Positions 1 through 8,800 of a stretch of DNA of 23,903 nucleotides are shown here, in pieces (position 1 is the first letter of the stretch; the number at the start of each line of letters is the position of its first letter). The position numbers were made by a program, and so were the translations under genes. Under the pieces are notes generated by a model. It searched no databases, was not told the origin of the DNA, and saw only the letters and a program-made list of their open reading frames with translations. The stretch comes from a virus. The stretch covers positions 1-23,903 of IMG/VR virus record IMGVR_UViG_3300030382_000905; one strand, written 5' to 3'.

Positions 1-170
1 TCGTATGATGAGCCACAACAATCTGAAATAACTTGACCATCACCACTTTGTGTCCAGCTATTAGCGTTTCCGTTTTCAAATGTTGGATTTGTTAAAAGAT
101 TCCCTGTCTGTTCTGCAAACAGGGAGAGAGGAAATACCATGAAAAAAAGTATTATAATTAATTGTTTCAT
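1..170 (-). CDS. Exported protein, N-terminal part (runs off window)
   Basis: An ATG at 168-170 opens a frame that continues to the window edge, so only the first 56 or so residues are visible. The protein begins MKQLIIILFFMVFPLSLFA, a textbook Sec signal peptide with a short basic start, hydrophobic core and LFA cleavage site, followed by EQTGNLLTNPTFENGN. The NLLxNPTFExGN...W pattern is the usual opening of a carbohydrate-binding-like beta-sandwich. A double cysteine follows (SDCCGSS). AAGGAT lies about eight bases upstream and the gap to the previous gene is three bases, so the start is well supported. The family was not recognised beyond this. The protein is probably secreted to the periplasm or cell surface of the host, together with the exported product of the preceding gene. 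The full length and C-terminal domains are unknown. Confidence 0.75.
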   Translation of the reverse strand, partial: MKQLIIILFFMVFPLSLFAEQTGNLLTNPTFENGNANSWTQSGDGQVISDCCGSSY

Positions 171-173
171 AGT

Positions 174-773
174 TTAATCCTTATTCCAAGTCATACTAGG
201 TTTAGTTGTTGCATTGCTTAATTCTTCCTTACGCTTCTCCATCCATTTAGCTTTAGCTTTAGCTCCTATTAATCCATCAATAGGGCATGGTGTACCAGCA
301 TCCATCATTGCTTGCCAGACATCTTTGTTCTGGCACATCAAACTTATTGCTGCTACTTTCATACCAAGCTTAGCTAATACTGCTGTTGCTTTTCTACGCT
401 CACACTCTGGATCGGTATAGTATGAACCGAATGAACCACTAAATCCTATGACTGTGACTCCAGCAGCTAAAGGAACAACACATGAGTCTTGTCCATATAC
501 GCTCATAGAGGGCGCTGACGCTGTATTTACGGCTGTTTTCTGATTGGTAGTGTTGTTTGTTGTATTCGTTGTATCTGTATTGGAAGATGAGCCTGATTGA
601 TATGTTGTTGATGACTCATATCCACCTGTGATTGCTGTATTACTTCCAGCATTATTTGTTTGAGAGTTAGTTGTAGAACCTGATGAGGTTACATCTGCTC
701 TAGCTTCTATTGTAAGCAGTAAAGCTACCACTATCATAACTACTACTGCTTTTGCTATGAGCTTCCAGTCCAT
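174..773 (-). CDS. Exported Ser/Thr/Asn-rich protein with four-cysteine domain
   Basis: This is a 199-residue protein of unrecognised family. The frame is open further upstream, but the ATG at 771-773 is preferred. It overlaps the previous stop as TAATG, and GAGG sits five bases upstream. The N-terminus MDWKLIAKAVVVMIVVALLL followed by TIEARA-DV reads as a signal peptide or single anchor. Residues 29-90 form a linker very rich in Ser, Thr, Asn and Gln. Residues 95-180 are a compact domain with cysteines at about 98, 124, 147 and 163, enough for two disulfides, which fits an extracytoplasmic location. The last 35 residues are charged and helical. With the membrane protein upstream and another exported protein downstream, it forms an envelope-directed set. 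A spanin-like or exclusion role is possible but nothing in the sequence proves it. Confidence 0.7.
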   Translation of the reverse strand: MDWKLIAKAVVVMIVVALLLTIEARADVTSSGSTTNSQTNNAGSNTAITGGYESSTTYQSGSSSNTDTTNTTNNTTNQKTAVNTASAPSMSVYGQDSCVVPLAAGVTVIGFSGSFGSYYTDPECERRKATAVLAKLGMKVAAISLMCQNKDVWQAMMDAGTPCPIDGLIGAKAKAKWMEKRKEELSNATTKPSMTWNKD

Positions 774-1204
774 TACTTCCTCGTTAGTGAGCCACCAAAG
801 TATAGTCCAATGATTGAGAATATTGTATGTGATTGGAGTGGTCCTATTACTATCCCAGTCATAGGCATCCACTTAGTTACGTCATAATCACTAGCAAATA
901 TCCACCAACCCTGTGAGCTGGTCTCTATATATCCCATGTATACAGGGATGTCGACAAAGATAGGTGCCATGATTGGCACGACTATGATTGAGAATACACA
1001 CATTAAAGCTATCCATCTTCTGGTATGTTTAGTGTGTGGATCTGAAACTGCTCTTGCCTTATCAGTTTGTCTAGCTGCAAACCTAGCTTGTTGCATCATA
1101 GCTTTCTCTCTATCTGCTTGAGCTTGTGCTTTCTGTGCCATGATAGACATGACTCCACCTAGTACAGTAGACGCTAGCATTGATAGTAATTCCATTGGTA
1201 TCAT
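773..1204 (-). CDS. Membrane protein, holin-like layout
   Basis: The 143-residue product begins MIPMELLSMLASTVLGGVMS. A TTG at 1216 would add four residues, but the ATG at 1202-1204 has GGAG six bases upstream and overlaps the previous stop as ATGA, so it is chosen. There are three hydrophobic segments: the N-terminal one at about residues 3-22, one near 66-88 (WIALMCVFSIIVVPIMAPIF), and a C-terminal one near 117-140. Between the first two lies a charged, Gln/Ala-rich cytoplasmic helix. This layout resembles three-segment holins (the GTA-holin type), and it lies after the tail genes, where T7-like phages place lysis genes. No endolysin is visible in the window, so a holin role is inference. 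A structural membrane-interacting protein is the main alternative. Confidence 0.6.
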   Translation of the reverse strand: MIPMELLSMLASTVLGGVMSIMAQKAQAQADREKAMMQQARFAARQTDKARAVSDPHTKHTRRWIALMCVFSIIVVPIMAPIFVDIPVYMGYIETSSQGWWIFASDYDVTKWMPMTGIVIGPLQSHTIFSIIGLYFGGSLTRK

Positions 1205-1485
1205 TTCCATCTCCAAATTTTTGATATTGATACAGAATTACCTCTATTATTTTTTTCAAATCTTAAATCAAGCCCTTGATTATTGTAACTAGCTGATGTC
1301 TTACCAGCTCCAACACGAAACATTAAGCTGTTGTTATCATTTCCTGTATGGATGACATGCCTTAATACCACACTTTTTATTGCTTTTTTGAAAGGTTTAT
1401 TATTACTAAATCTACTAGCATAATTCATATCTACATCAGAAAAAGATTCGCTATAACCCTTACCATTTGATTTAATTTTTTTCAT
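1201..1485 (-). CDS. Small protein of unknown function
   Basis: A 94-residue, Lys/Asn/Ser-rich protein with no recognised family. It has AGGAGA a few bases before the ATG at 1483-1485, and the upstream gene's TAG stop lies inside that ribosome binding site. Its end overlaps the next start as ATGA, which supports translation of the whole frame. The second half (FRVGAGKTSASYNNQGLD, then LRFEKNN and SVSISKIWRWK) alternates polar and hydrophobic residues like a small beta structure. There are no signal peptide and no cysteines. Position between the adhesin genes and the membrane/secretion genes would suit either a tail-tip component or a small lysis-related protein. No choice between these can be made from the sequence. 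Confidence 0.6.
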   Translation of the reverse strand: MKKIKSNGKGYSESFSDVDMNYASRFSNNKPFKKAIKSVVLRHVIHTGNDNNSLMFRVGAGKTSASYNNQGLDLRFEKNNRGNSVSISKIWRWK

Positions 1486-1494
1486 TCCATTCTC

Positions 1495-2547
1495 CTATAT
1501 AGCTAATGCTATTGTTCCATTACTTCCTACTATTGGGTGGTCTGCAAATGCCATATATAAATATATATTACCATCACCATTTGCTTTACCATCTGTTGTT
1601 ATTGGTCTAAATCCAGTTGCTGTAACTTGGAAAGTACAGTTTGTTGATGAAGTGTTATCATCATATTTAACTGTTCTTGTTAATTTTCCACCAACACCAT
1701 AACCTGTTAGACCTGTCTGTTTTGTAAACCAGTTTTCCGCAGTATCACTTTTCTTAGCCAAAATCCATTTAGGTCTAAACCCACAGTAAATATATGAGCC
1801 ATTAGCATTACCATTACCTTTGTAAAATCCCATTTTACTAAATCCATTTTTCTCTGCAAAGCAATAAGCAACATAATCATCACCACTTTTATTGGTTGTA
1901 TTGTGATTTTTAACTGAAAAAACTGTGCTTGTAGGTGCTGTGTCATTCCAAAATGTATCTTTATCTGTCCAAGTAGAGGCGTTGCTTGCCATTTCCATGC
2001 AGTCTGTCCAAGGGTCAGTGTAATAAAGTGTACTTCCGTTACCTACTCCACCAAAATCTGCTGTGTCCATACTTTTGGTTATAATCATTTTAGGAACTGT
2101 ACCTAAACCATGTCCTACTGTTGCACCACTACCTGTTCCTGTATAAGTTACTACTGAAAATCCTGAAGTTGTATTAGCTTGTACTACTGAGCTAATACTG
2201 CCATCTGAATTTGCACTGGTACTTCCACCATTGGCTTTCCAACAAGCTGCAACATAATCATCACCATCATTATTTGTATTTTCTATATTACCAGTTAGAG
2301 TAAATCCATCTGATGTATAACTAGCTACATAAGTTGTCGTATCAACAGTATTCTGTCCACTTGGAATCCAGTTTTTAGCTGTGCCTTGTGTTGAATTATT
2401 GAATACTGGATGTCCATTACCATTATATCTTTTAATCCAAAGAGCATCAGGTTTAAATTGCATACCAGTAATTGTTTTTGTGCTATCACTTCCGTCCCAT
2501 GTAGGTACTGAAAAGTGGTCGTGTGGTTGAAATGTAATATATGCCAT
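1495..2547 (-). CDS. Tail adhesin of three DUF7483-like repeats
   Basis: A 350-residue beta-rich protein built from three divergent copies of one domain, at about residues 12-104, 129-232 and 236-338. Each copy has a Y/F-x-G-x-G-type start, a strand such as FKPDALWIKR, VPKMIITKS or FRPKWILAKK, a DGF- or TGF-type turn near its end, and a closing G(D/N)xYxA(A/Y)CxxE or YLYMAFADHP strand. This is the pattern of the DUF7483-type domain found in marine phage tail proteins (recalled, not searched). AGGAG precedes the ATG by eight bases and includes the end of the upstream stop (TAGGAG). It has no T7-type tail-attachment domain, so it probably binds to the fibre or tail through the neighbouring adhesins. 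Receptor contact is inferred from context. Confidence 0.75.
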   Translation of the reverse strand: MAYITFQPHDHFSVPTWDGSDSTKTITGMQFKPDALWIKRYNGNGHPVFNNSTQGTAKNWIPSGQNTVDTTTYVASYTSDGFTLTGNIENTNNDGDDYVAACWKANGGSTSANSDGSISSVVQANTTSGFSVVTYTGTGSGATVGHGLGTVPKMIITKSMDTADFGGVGNGSTLYYTDPWTDCMEMASNASTWTDKDTFWNDTAPTSTVFSVKNHNTTNKSGDDYVAYCFAEKNGFSKMGFYKGNGNANGSYIYCGFRPKWILAKKSDTAENWFTKQTGLTGYGVGGKLTRTVKYDDNTSSTNCTFQVTATGFRPITTDGKANGDGNIYLYMAFADHPIVGSNGTIALAI

Positions 2548-2558
2548 GTTATTTTCTC

Positions 2559-3962
2559 CTATCCATAATTCTTAAGATTAGCTGTACATATTGAATAAAA
2601 TCCAGATAAAGGACTATGCTCAAACGAGCCATTGTCATCATTATCTGCTACCGCTGATGATAATGCAGTTGTTCCAAATCTTCCTTCGCCAAAGTTTACT
2701 TGACATTGACAAGCACCATTGAATCCATATAGAGATACTGCTGGTATATAAAATTCAGTTCCAACAGTAAAAGTAACATGGGGATATGTTCCAGAATTAG
2801 GTACACCCACACCACTGCCACTATTCATAACAGTACCATTGATACCCCACCATGCTTTGCCATTATCTAAATCTAACCAACATTGTATAATATCATTAAC
2901 TGCTGGTGTCACTCCCATATCTGCAACAGCATCAGCATTGTTGTGTCTTAGTTTTTTAACTATTTGTCCAGATGAATTACCTGCCCTGAAAGCCCATGAG
3001 TTTCCAGCACCATCAGAATCATCTCCAAGTTGATTATTTTTTCTTATATTATTCGTTATGCCGTCACAACCATTTCTAGCAAAACCAACAGATAAATAAC
3101 CACCAGTACTAGAGTATTTGGTTTCCCAATACCATTTGCCTTTGTTCATACCTAATGTTGCACAAGTTATTTTCCCAGTATAAGTGTCGTTGGCATGGTC
3201 TATCTGTGTACCGGCATAGCTTATAACATTGTCCTGACCTACACCATTGTGTAAATAATTAAATGTTGCAAATAAATTACTAGGCGTAGAGATAGATTGT
3301 TTTAAATTTCCATTAACTGTAAATGTGTTGCTATTACCTGATGAATCTGTGCCTAATGCACCACTGTTTTCAAATTTTAAAAAGAAACCCTCGCTACCAT
3401 AAGTAACACTTGGATTTAATTTAGGTTTCCATTCTCCAGTTGTGCTATCAGTTTCTCCAAATACTGTTGGTGCTGATGCAGTTCCATCTACGAAATGAAA
3501 GTGAGCTAGCTGCCCATTAAAATATTGACTAGTAGAGCCACCATAAATCTTAGCTCCTATAGCCCAAGATTGAGCTGAACTATTCCAATTAAAATCTGTA
3601 TTTTGGTTAGGATAAGTTTCACTAGAAAAATCAGTTTCTCTTACTCCATTAACATATAACTGTACTCTATCTGCAGCAGTTGATTGCGATGAATCAAGAA
3701 TATAATGAATATGATACCAAGAAGTAGTATCAAAAAATTGTCTTGTAGTTGCTAATATCCATTGACCGGCTTGACCATTATAATCAAATATTTTTAACTG
3801 GTCATTAGTTTCGAATCTGCAGAATGAATTTACTGAACCTTGTCCACTACCAAATAAATTTTCTTCAACTCCTAATTCTGACCTTTTTATCCAAAAAGAA
3901 ATAGTCATAGTTCTTCTGTTGCCATTACTTGTAAATGTTTTTTGTAAATATGAATTTGCCAT
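2559..3962 (-). CDS. Tail adhesin with LamG and SPRY domains
   Basis: A 467-residue protein. Residues 15-165 form a concanavalin-like LamG sandwich: MTISFWIKRS, then strands ending in WYHIHYILD, VQLYVNGVRE and the FNGQLAHFHFVDG segment. Residues 193-214 contain FLKFENSGALGTDSSGNSN, a signature common after LamG in phage adhesins. Residues 270-425 look like a SPRY/B30.2 domain: GKWYWETKYSSTGGYLSVGFA, the W-rich CWLDLDNGKAWWGINGT strand, and a final FGEGRFG. The tail GFYSICTANLKNYG is also a usual ending for such proteins. Its ATG overlaps the fibre gene stop as TAATG, so the two are translationally coupled. Both domain types bind glycans or proteins, so receptor recognition is the likely role. 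The exact ligand cannot be told. Confidence 0.8.
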   Translation of the reverse strand: MANSYLQKTFTSNGNRRTMTISFWIKRSELGVEENLFGSGQGSVNSFCRFETNDQLKIFDYNGQAGQWILATTRQFFDTTSWYHIHYILDSSQSTAADRVQLYVNGVRETDFSSETYPNQNTDFNWNSSAQSWAIGAKIYGGSTSQYFNGQLAHFHFVDGTASAPTVFGETDSTTGEWKPKLNPSVTYGSEGFFLKFENSGALGTDSSGNSNTFTVNGNLKQSISTPSNLFATFNYLHNGVGQDNVISYAGTQIDHANDTYTGKITCATLGMNKGKWYWETKYSSTGGYLSVGFARNGCDGITNNIRKNNQLGDDSDGAGNSWAFRAGNSSGQIVKKLRHNNADAVADMGVTPAVNDIIQCWLDLDNGKAWWGINGTVMNSGSGVGVPNSGTYPHVTFTVGTEFYIPAVSLYGFNGACQCQVNFGEGRFGTTALSSAVADNDDNGSFEHSPLSGFYSICTANLKNYG

Positions 3963-5833
3963 TAGTTGAATTGTCCTGAATTATTCATTCCTACTGTTAC
4001 TTTAATACTAAATGCTCTATCTGCTGTTTGTGATTCTGCATCAGTAGCCCTCAATGTAAAATTATAAGTCGTCTCACTCGTTGCAGACGGAGCTGTTCCT
4101 GTTATTGCACCAGTACTACTATTCAATGTCAAGTTCATGGTAGATGCTGGTGTGTTTGCATTGCTGGTTAAGATGCTGGTAGTCTCACTAAATGCTACTG
4201 TTGAATCTGATGAGGCATCTACATCTAAAGATACTGTTGCTCCAGCCGCTACTTCTCCTAAACTTCCAGCTGTGGTAGACCATGTAGGTGCATCAGATAC
4301 TGTGAGTAAAGCACTACTGCTTAGAACACTCAAGCCATCTGGATTCTCTACTCTTAATTTATAAGTAGCATCTACTGCTAAAGTAAAAGTAGCCACGATC
4401 GTAGTGGCATTGGTAAACGATACACTGTCTGCTATATACCAGATACCAGTAGATGGATTGATTGCCTCTACTTGTGGCACTGTTACAAAGTTAGTTCCAG
4501 TTATCGTTACAGCTGTTGCTGTATTAGGTATTGTGCTAGGAGAGATTGAGCCGATTGTCGGTTTAGTTTCTCCAACAGTTACACTCCCACCCAAACTAAC
4601 AGCACTACCATTAACAGTTATAGCTGAGTTTGCTAAAGAGGCATTAGGCATACTTGCTGCCGTAATGTTTAAAGTCTCATTACTTCCATCACTGGTTTCA
4701 GTTAGTGTAATTCCTGTACTGCCTGTTGCTGTGAGCTTAGCTCCTAGTAATCCTTGAGTAGTATCATTACCTGATATTTTTACCAAAGAGTCTGTGATAG
4801 CAACAGACGCCCATGCGCTGCCTGTATAATATTTTAATTCACTTGCTGATGTATTGAATACTAAATCCCCAGCATCTAGTGAGCTGGATGGATCAGATGA
4901 GGCTACTCTATATCTATCTGCAAAACTATTAACTCCACTTACATTACTAGCCACTGTATTGACATTTGCAATAGAGCCAGAGACTGTCGCAATATTACTT
5001 ACTACACCTGATGCTCCAAGCGTAGCCATATTGGTCACATTGGCTGATGTTGCTAATAAATTTAAGTCAGTAACAATATCACTTGTTGCCAGAGTATTTA
5101 AGTCTGAGACGATATCGCTTGTAGCTAGGGTATTCATATCTGCAACCACATCGGCTGTTCCAAGAATTGCCATATCAGCTACGGCATCTGCTGTTCCAAG
5201 TCTACCTATCTCAGTAGCTTTGCCAGCAACAGCTGTTACATCTGATGCGATACCAGAAACTGTGGTAACATTTGCTGCGATACCAGCAACCGTTGTAACA
5301 TCAACAGCTGTATAGCTTGTATCGGGTTCTCCATCGCTGTCAAAAGTAAGCACTTTAGATGCTCTGGTAGCTTTTGCGGGAAGCGTCATGGTAGCAGCAA
5401 TAGAATCTGTATCTGCCAACTTCATTGAGCGGTCAGACTGTTGATCTATATCTGAAAGTTTTGCATAAACTTTATCTAAATCTGTATTAAGAGATGATAC
5501 AGCAAACGCTCCAGATGGAGAAAAGTCTGATGCTCTCTCTATGGTTATATCTCTAATAATAGTAATGATAGCTCCGTTAAGAATACCGGTAGCTCCTATA
5601 GTTACTGTGCCTCCAGCTCCATATTCATAAGCCTCATCGCTGTCAGAAGCTGCGCCTGTAATTGAATATTCAGTTACAGCGTCAGCATTAGCGTCATATG
5701 TGAGTAATGTTGTGCCGTTATAAACTTTTACATCTCCAACAGCAAAGAACTCAAACGGTATAGTAAAGGTTTGTTGGTCTGCTGTTGCTGTATAAGCAAC
5801 TCTTGGCGTATTTTTATTACTAGCTATTGTCAT
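3962..5833 (-). CDS. Tail fibre with T7-type N-terminal anchor
   Basis: A 623-residue fibre. Residues 1-150 match the T7 gp17 N-terminal tail-attachment domain in pattern: VAYTATADQQTFTIPFEFF, VKVYNGTTLL, an ITIIRDITIERASDF strand, then a helix starting near LNTDLDKVYAKLSDIDQQSD. Residues 179-283 are tandem short repeats, three of 10 and six of 12 residues, probably a trimeric rod. Residues 310-345 resemble the common fibre segment DLVFNTSASELKYYTGSAW. Residues 424-512 form a TIG/IPT-type Ig fold (ISPSTIPNTATAVTITGTNF), and 514-614 a putative-Ig/cadherin-like domain (STGAITGTAPSATS, YNFTLRATDAE). There is no Shine-Dalgarno before the ATG, which lies two bases after the upstream stop, so reinitiation is likely. 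It is the anchor gene of the adsorption cluster. Confidence 0.85.
   Translation of the reverse strand: MTIASNKNTPRVAYTATADQQTFTIPFEFFAVGDVKVYNGTTLLTYDANADAVTEYSITGAASDSDEAYEYGAGGTVTIGATGILNGAIITIIRDITIERASDFSPSGAFAVSSLNTDLDKVYAKLSDIDQQSDRSMKLADTDSIAATMTLPAKATRASKVLTFDSDGEPDTSYTAVDVTTVAGIAANVTTVSGIASDVTAVAGKATEIGRLGTADAVADMAILGTADVVADMNTLATSDIVSDLNTLATSDIVTDLNLLATSANVTNMATLGASGVVSNIATVSGSIANVNTVASNVSGVNSFADRYRVASSDPSSSLDAGDLVFNTSASELKYYTGSAWASVAITDSLVKISGNDTTQGLLGAKLTATGSTGITLTETSDGSNETLNITAASMPNASLANSAITVNGSAVSLGGSVTVGETKPTIGSISPSTIPNTATAVTITGTNFVTVPQVEAINPSTGIWYIADSVSFTNATTIVATFTLAVDATYKLRVENPDGLSVLSSSALLTVSDAPTWSTTAGSLGEVAAGATVSLDVDASSDSTVAFSETTSILTSNANTPASTMNLTLNSSTGAITGTAPSATSETTYNFTLRATDAESQTADRAFSIKVTVGMNNSGQFN
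4985..5299 (-). repeat. Tandem short repeats in fibre gene (3 x 30 nt, then 6 x 36 nt)
   Basis: Within the fibre gene, residues 179-208 are three 10-residue units (VTTVAGIAAN type). Residues 212-283 (DNA 4985-5200) are six 12-residue units of consensus L-(G/A)-T-(A/S)-D-x-V-x-(D/N)-(M/L)-x-x, for example LGTADVVADMNT and LATSDIVSDLNT. DNA copies are similar but not identical, so unit gain and loss by recombination is plausible. Confidence 0.85.
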
Positions 5834-5835
5834 AA

Positions 5836-8800
5836 TTATTTAAACAGTGCCTCATAAGTAGCGTTATAACCCTTTTTAAACATTCTGTCCCACAGAAGAT
5901 AGTTATTCAAGGGAATAAATCGTCTTATAGCATCTTTTTGATTGTCACTATCTCCGCTTTCAAAAGCTTTGTATATGTCAGCAATGTTAGATCCAGCTGC
6001 TCCAAGCATAGGTCTATAAACATCGTGGTCTTCTGGCTCTCCATATGGATTATCCATGTCAAACATCGGTCTAATCCCATATTCATGTCCTGATACTGTT
6101 TCTATCATATTTGGTATGTCACTAAATACTGCTAAAACACCTGATTTTTCTACAGCAGCCAAGAATTTTTCTTCTGTTGATTTTCTATACCAAAACTCTG
6201 GAGACTTTAAAAAATCTCCCCACATACCAAAAGCAACCATTGCTGTAGCACCTTGCATCATGTGTTGTTCTCTTCCTGATAGTCCAGACATCATAAGTTT
6301 TCTGTTTGCTGATATCATCCACGAGTAAAATTGAAATGGTAATGCCATATAACCATTTTGTATTTTACCTCCTCTGTCTGTTTTATAAAAACCCAACGAT
6401 CTTCCTAAAGGATTATCAAATGCTGTGGCTACTTCTTCGCTATCTATTCTATAAACACCATACATCATATTTCCTTTATCGTTAGGTGATGGAGTAATAA
6501 TAGTTCTTTCTATATCTGCTTTTACAGCCTGTCTATATTTAGTTAATGTTTCTTGAGCGCCTTTTGCCTCCCATGTACTCGCATTAGGTAAATATATACC
6601 GTCTTCAAATGTAATTACCTTTTGTTTTACTAATTTATCAATAGATAAAGCTTCTTTTCTTCCTATATTTAAAGCCGCTAATCTTGCTATTTCGTCTTTT
6701 GTTGCAGTTTTATTTGCTACTTTTAAAGCATCTTCTATTATTCTGTGTTGTGAAACATAGCCTGTCATTTGTTTCATTTTAATAGTCCATGCTGTTAATC
6801 CATTCGCCCAGAAATAACCACCTTGAGCTTTTTGAAAAAATCCCTCTGTGCCACCTACTATCCCACTAGTAAAGGGTGTCGTTCCCATTCCAGCTCCAAC
6901 GGCTCTTTCCATCGCTCCGCCTTGCATTGTTAATTCCTGTGCTGGTGCTAAGAATTTTAAATCTTTAGCCATTTTGATAAATAATTTTTTATTATCTATC
7001 ATTGGTTTTAACCAGAAATCCCACATTCTAGCCATGCCATGTACCATAATTGGTCTACCCATATCAGCTTGAGCTGTATAGACGACTTTCCCCATTGCAG
7101 ACAATGAAGTCCAGTTTCTAAGAAAGTTAGCTATTCTTTTATTAACATTTAAAGGATCTATTGTATTAAATGTTCCATACATTTTATCTTTTGCATCTGT
7201 AAAAGCGTTTATAACTCTATTACTTTTAGTAATATCTTCTGGTCCTTTGACTTTATTAATCGCTATATCTATTTCTATGTTGTCTAAAAATGAATCTAAA
7301 TGTCTATCTCCGAATCTTTCTGTAATTGAAATAGCCAAACCCATGCGTTGTCTATACATTTTCATAATTGCAAATATATCTTTTTCAACAAAATCATCTA
7401 ACATCTTATTAGGTATGTTTAAATGTCTTTGTAAAAATGGCTTGCCTCCAGCCTTGTATTGACCTTTAACGTTTTTTACTGCTAATATTCCATCTGCATC
7501 ATAATGTGTAGCATCACCCAGTATGTTTTCATATGTTTCTTCAACTCTTTCATCTACTGTTTTTTTAAGTTTTAATATCTTTCCATTCTTGTCTTTTAAA
7601 GGGTTAGCTTCATACCAGTCTTTGAGTATTTTTTTAAATGCTTTAGGGTTTTTTAGCATTAATTCTCTGTTGTAAAATCTAGTTATATACTCAACATCCA
7701 TTTCAAAAGGAGCGTGTATATCTGGGTTTGCTTTCATTTCATCTAGCATATCTTGGGTTAGTTGCCTTTTTTCCCCAATCCTTTTTTTTATTTTTTCTAG
7801 TTGTTTTTTAGCTGCTGGGTTTATATTTTTATTTTTTAAAGCTGCATCTATTTTGTCTATCATAAAGTTTTTCTTAACTATATTTTTAGCAAGATTTTTT
7901 TGAGATGCAAACATTCCTAATTCAGCAGCTTCTTCTCTGTATTGTTTAAAAAACTTTCGTACTACCGTTGCCGCTTGTTTTAAATTTTTGTCTGTATTAA
8001 TGTCATTGAATCTTTTTTCATCAATAACTATATCAAATAACTCTCTATTAAATGTTTCAAAACTTCTTTCTGCTGGATCTCTGTGTTTGTTTCCAAAAAA
8101 AGAAAGTTTATTTTTTAACCAATCTTTCCTTTTGAGTCTTTCTGCTGTTATATTTTTACCAAACCACATGTTTCCTTCCATTTTTTCAGCACTATCTTTC
8201 ATGTAAGTAATAAAATAGTTATCTAATTCTTCCAGATGTTGTTGTAAATGTAATTCCCATTTAGTTATATGCTCTAAATATGCTGATGAATTCATAGTTT
8301 GACCAGCTTTTGACGCTCTGGTTACAACACCAAAGTCTCCAGCTAGTTCTAGTATTTTCCTAGAAAGGTTATTGGCAAACTCTGGATCATCTTTATAAGC
8401 GTGCATTACTTTACCAGTATCTGTAAACTCATCTAGTGTTTGCAAAAACCAATTCATTCCGGGAGTGTCAATATCAGTAAGAAATTCTTTAGCGTTATTG
8501 TTATTAATATCATCATATACTTCTTGGTTTAATCTTGTTTCAAACTCTAAAGGAGTTTCATCTGCATTTTTTTGTATATATTTATGTCTCCATACTTCTT
8601 TTTTAATCAATACTTGTGCTAATTCGTCATCACTTTCTATTCTTTGAGCTATATAATTTGGCAAAGAAGAGTCTAAAAATGTTTCTTCTTTAGCTATATG
8701 CTTCTTATCTTTAAACATTTTTCTTATATACGGTATATCTACTTCTACTATTATTTTCCCATCTACTTCTTTAACAACAACAGGTGCATAGTTTTTTAAG

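Noticed and set aside
774-872. Longer start for the four-cysteine exported protein
   Set aside because: It would extend 99 bases into the membrane-protein gene and bury the signal peptide; the TAATG start at 773 has a good ribosome binding site.
4404-5315. Two plus-strand open frames of 117 and 153 codons opposite the tail fibre
   Set aside because: They mirror the Ala/Thr/Val repeats of the fibre gene, have no ribosome binding site support, and would be the only plus-strand genes. The fibre frame has clear domains.
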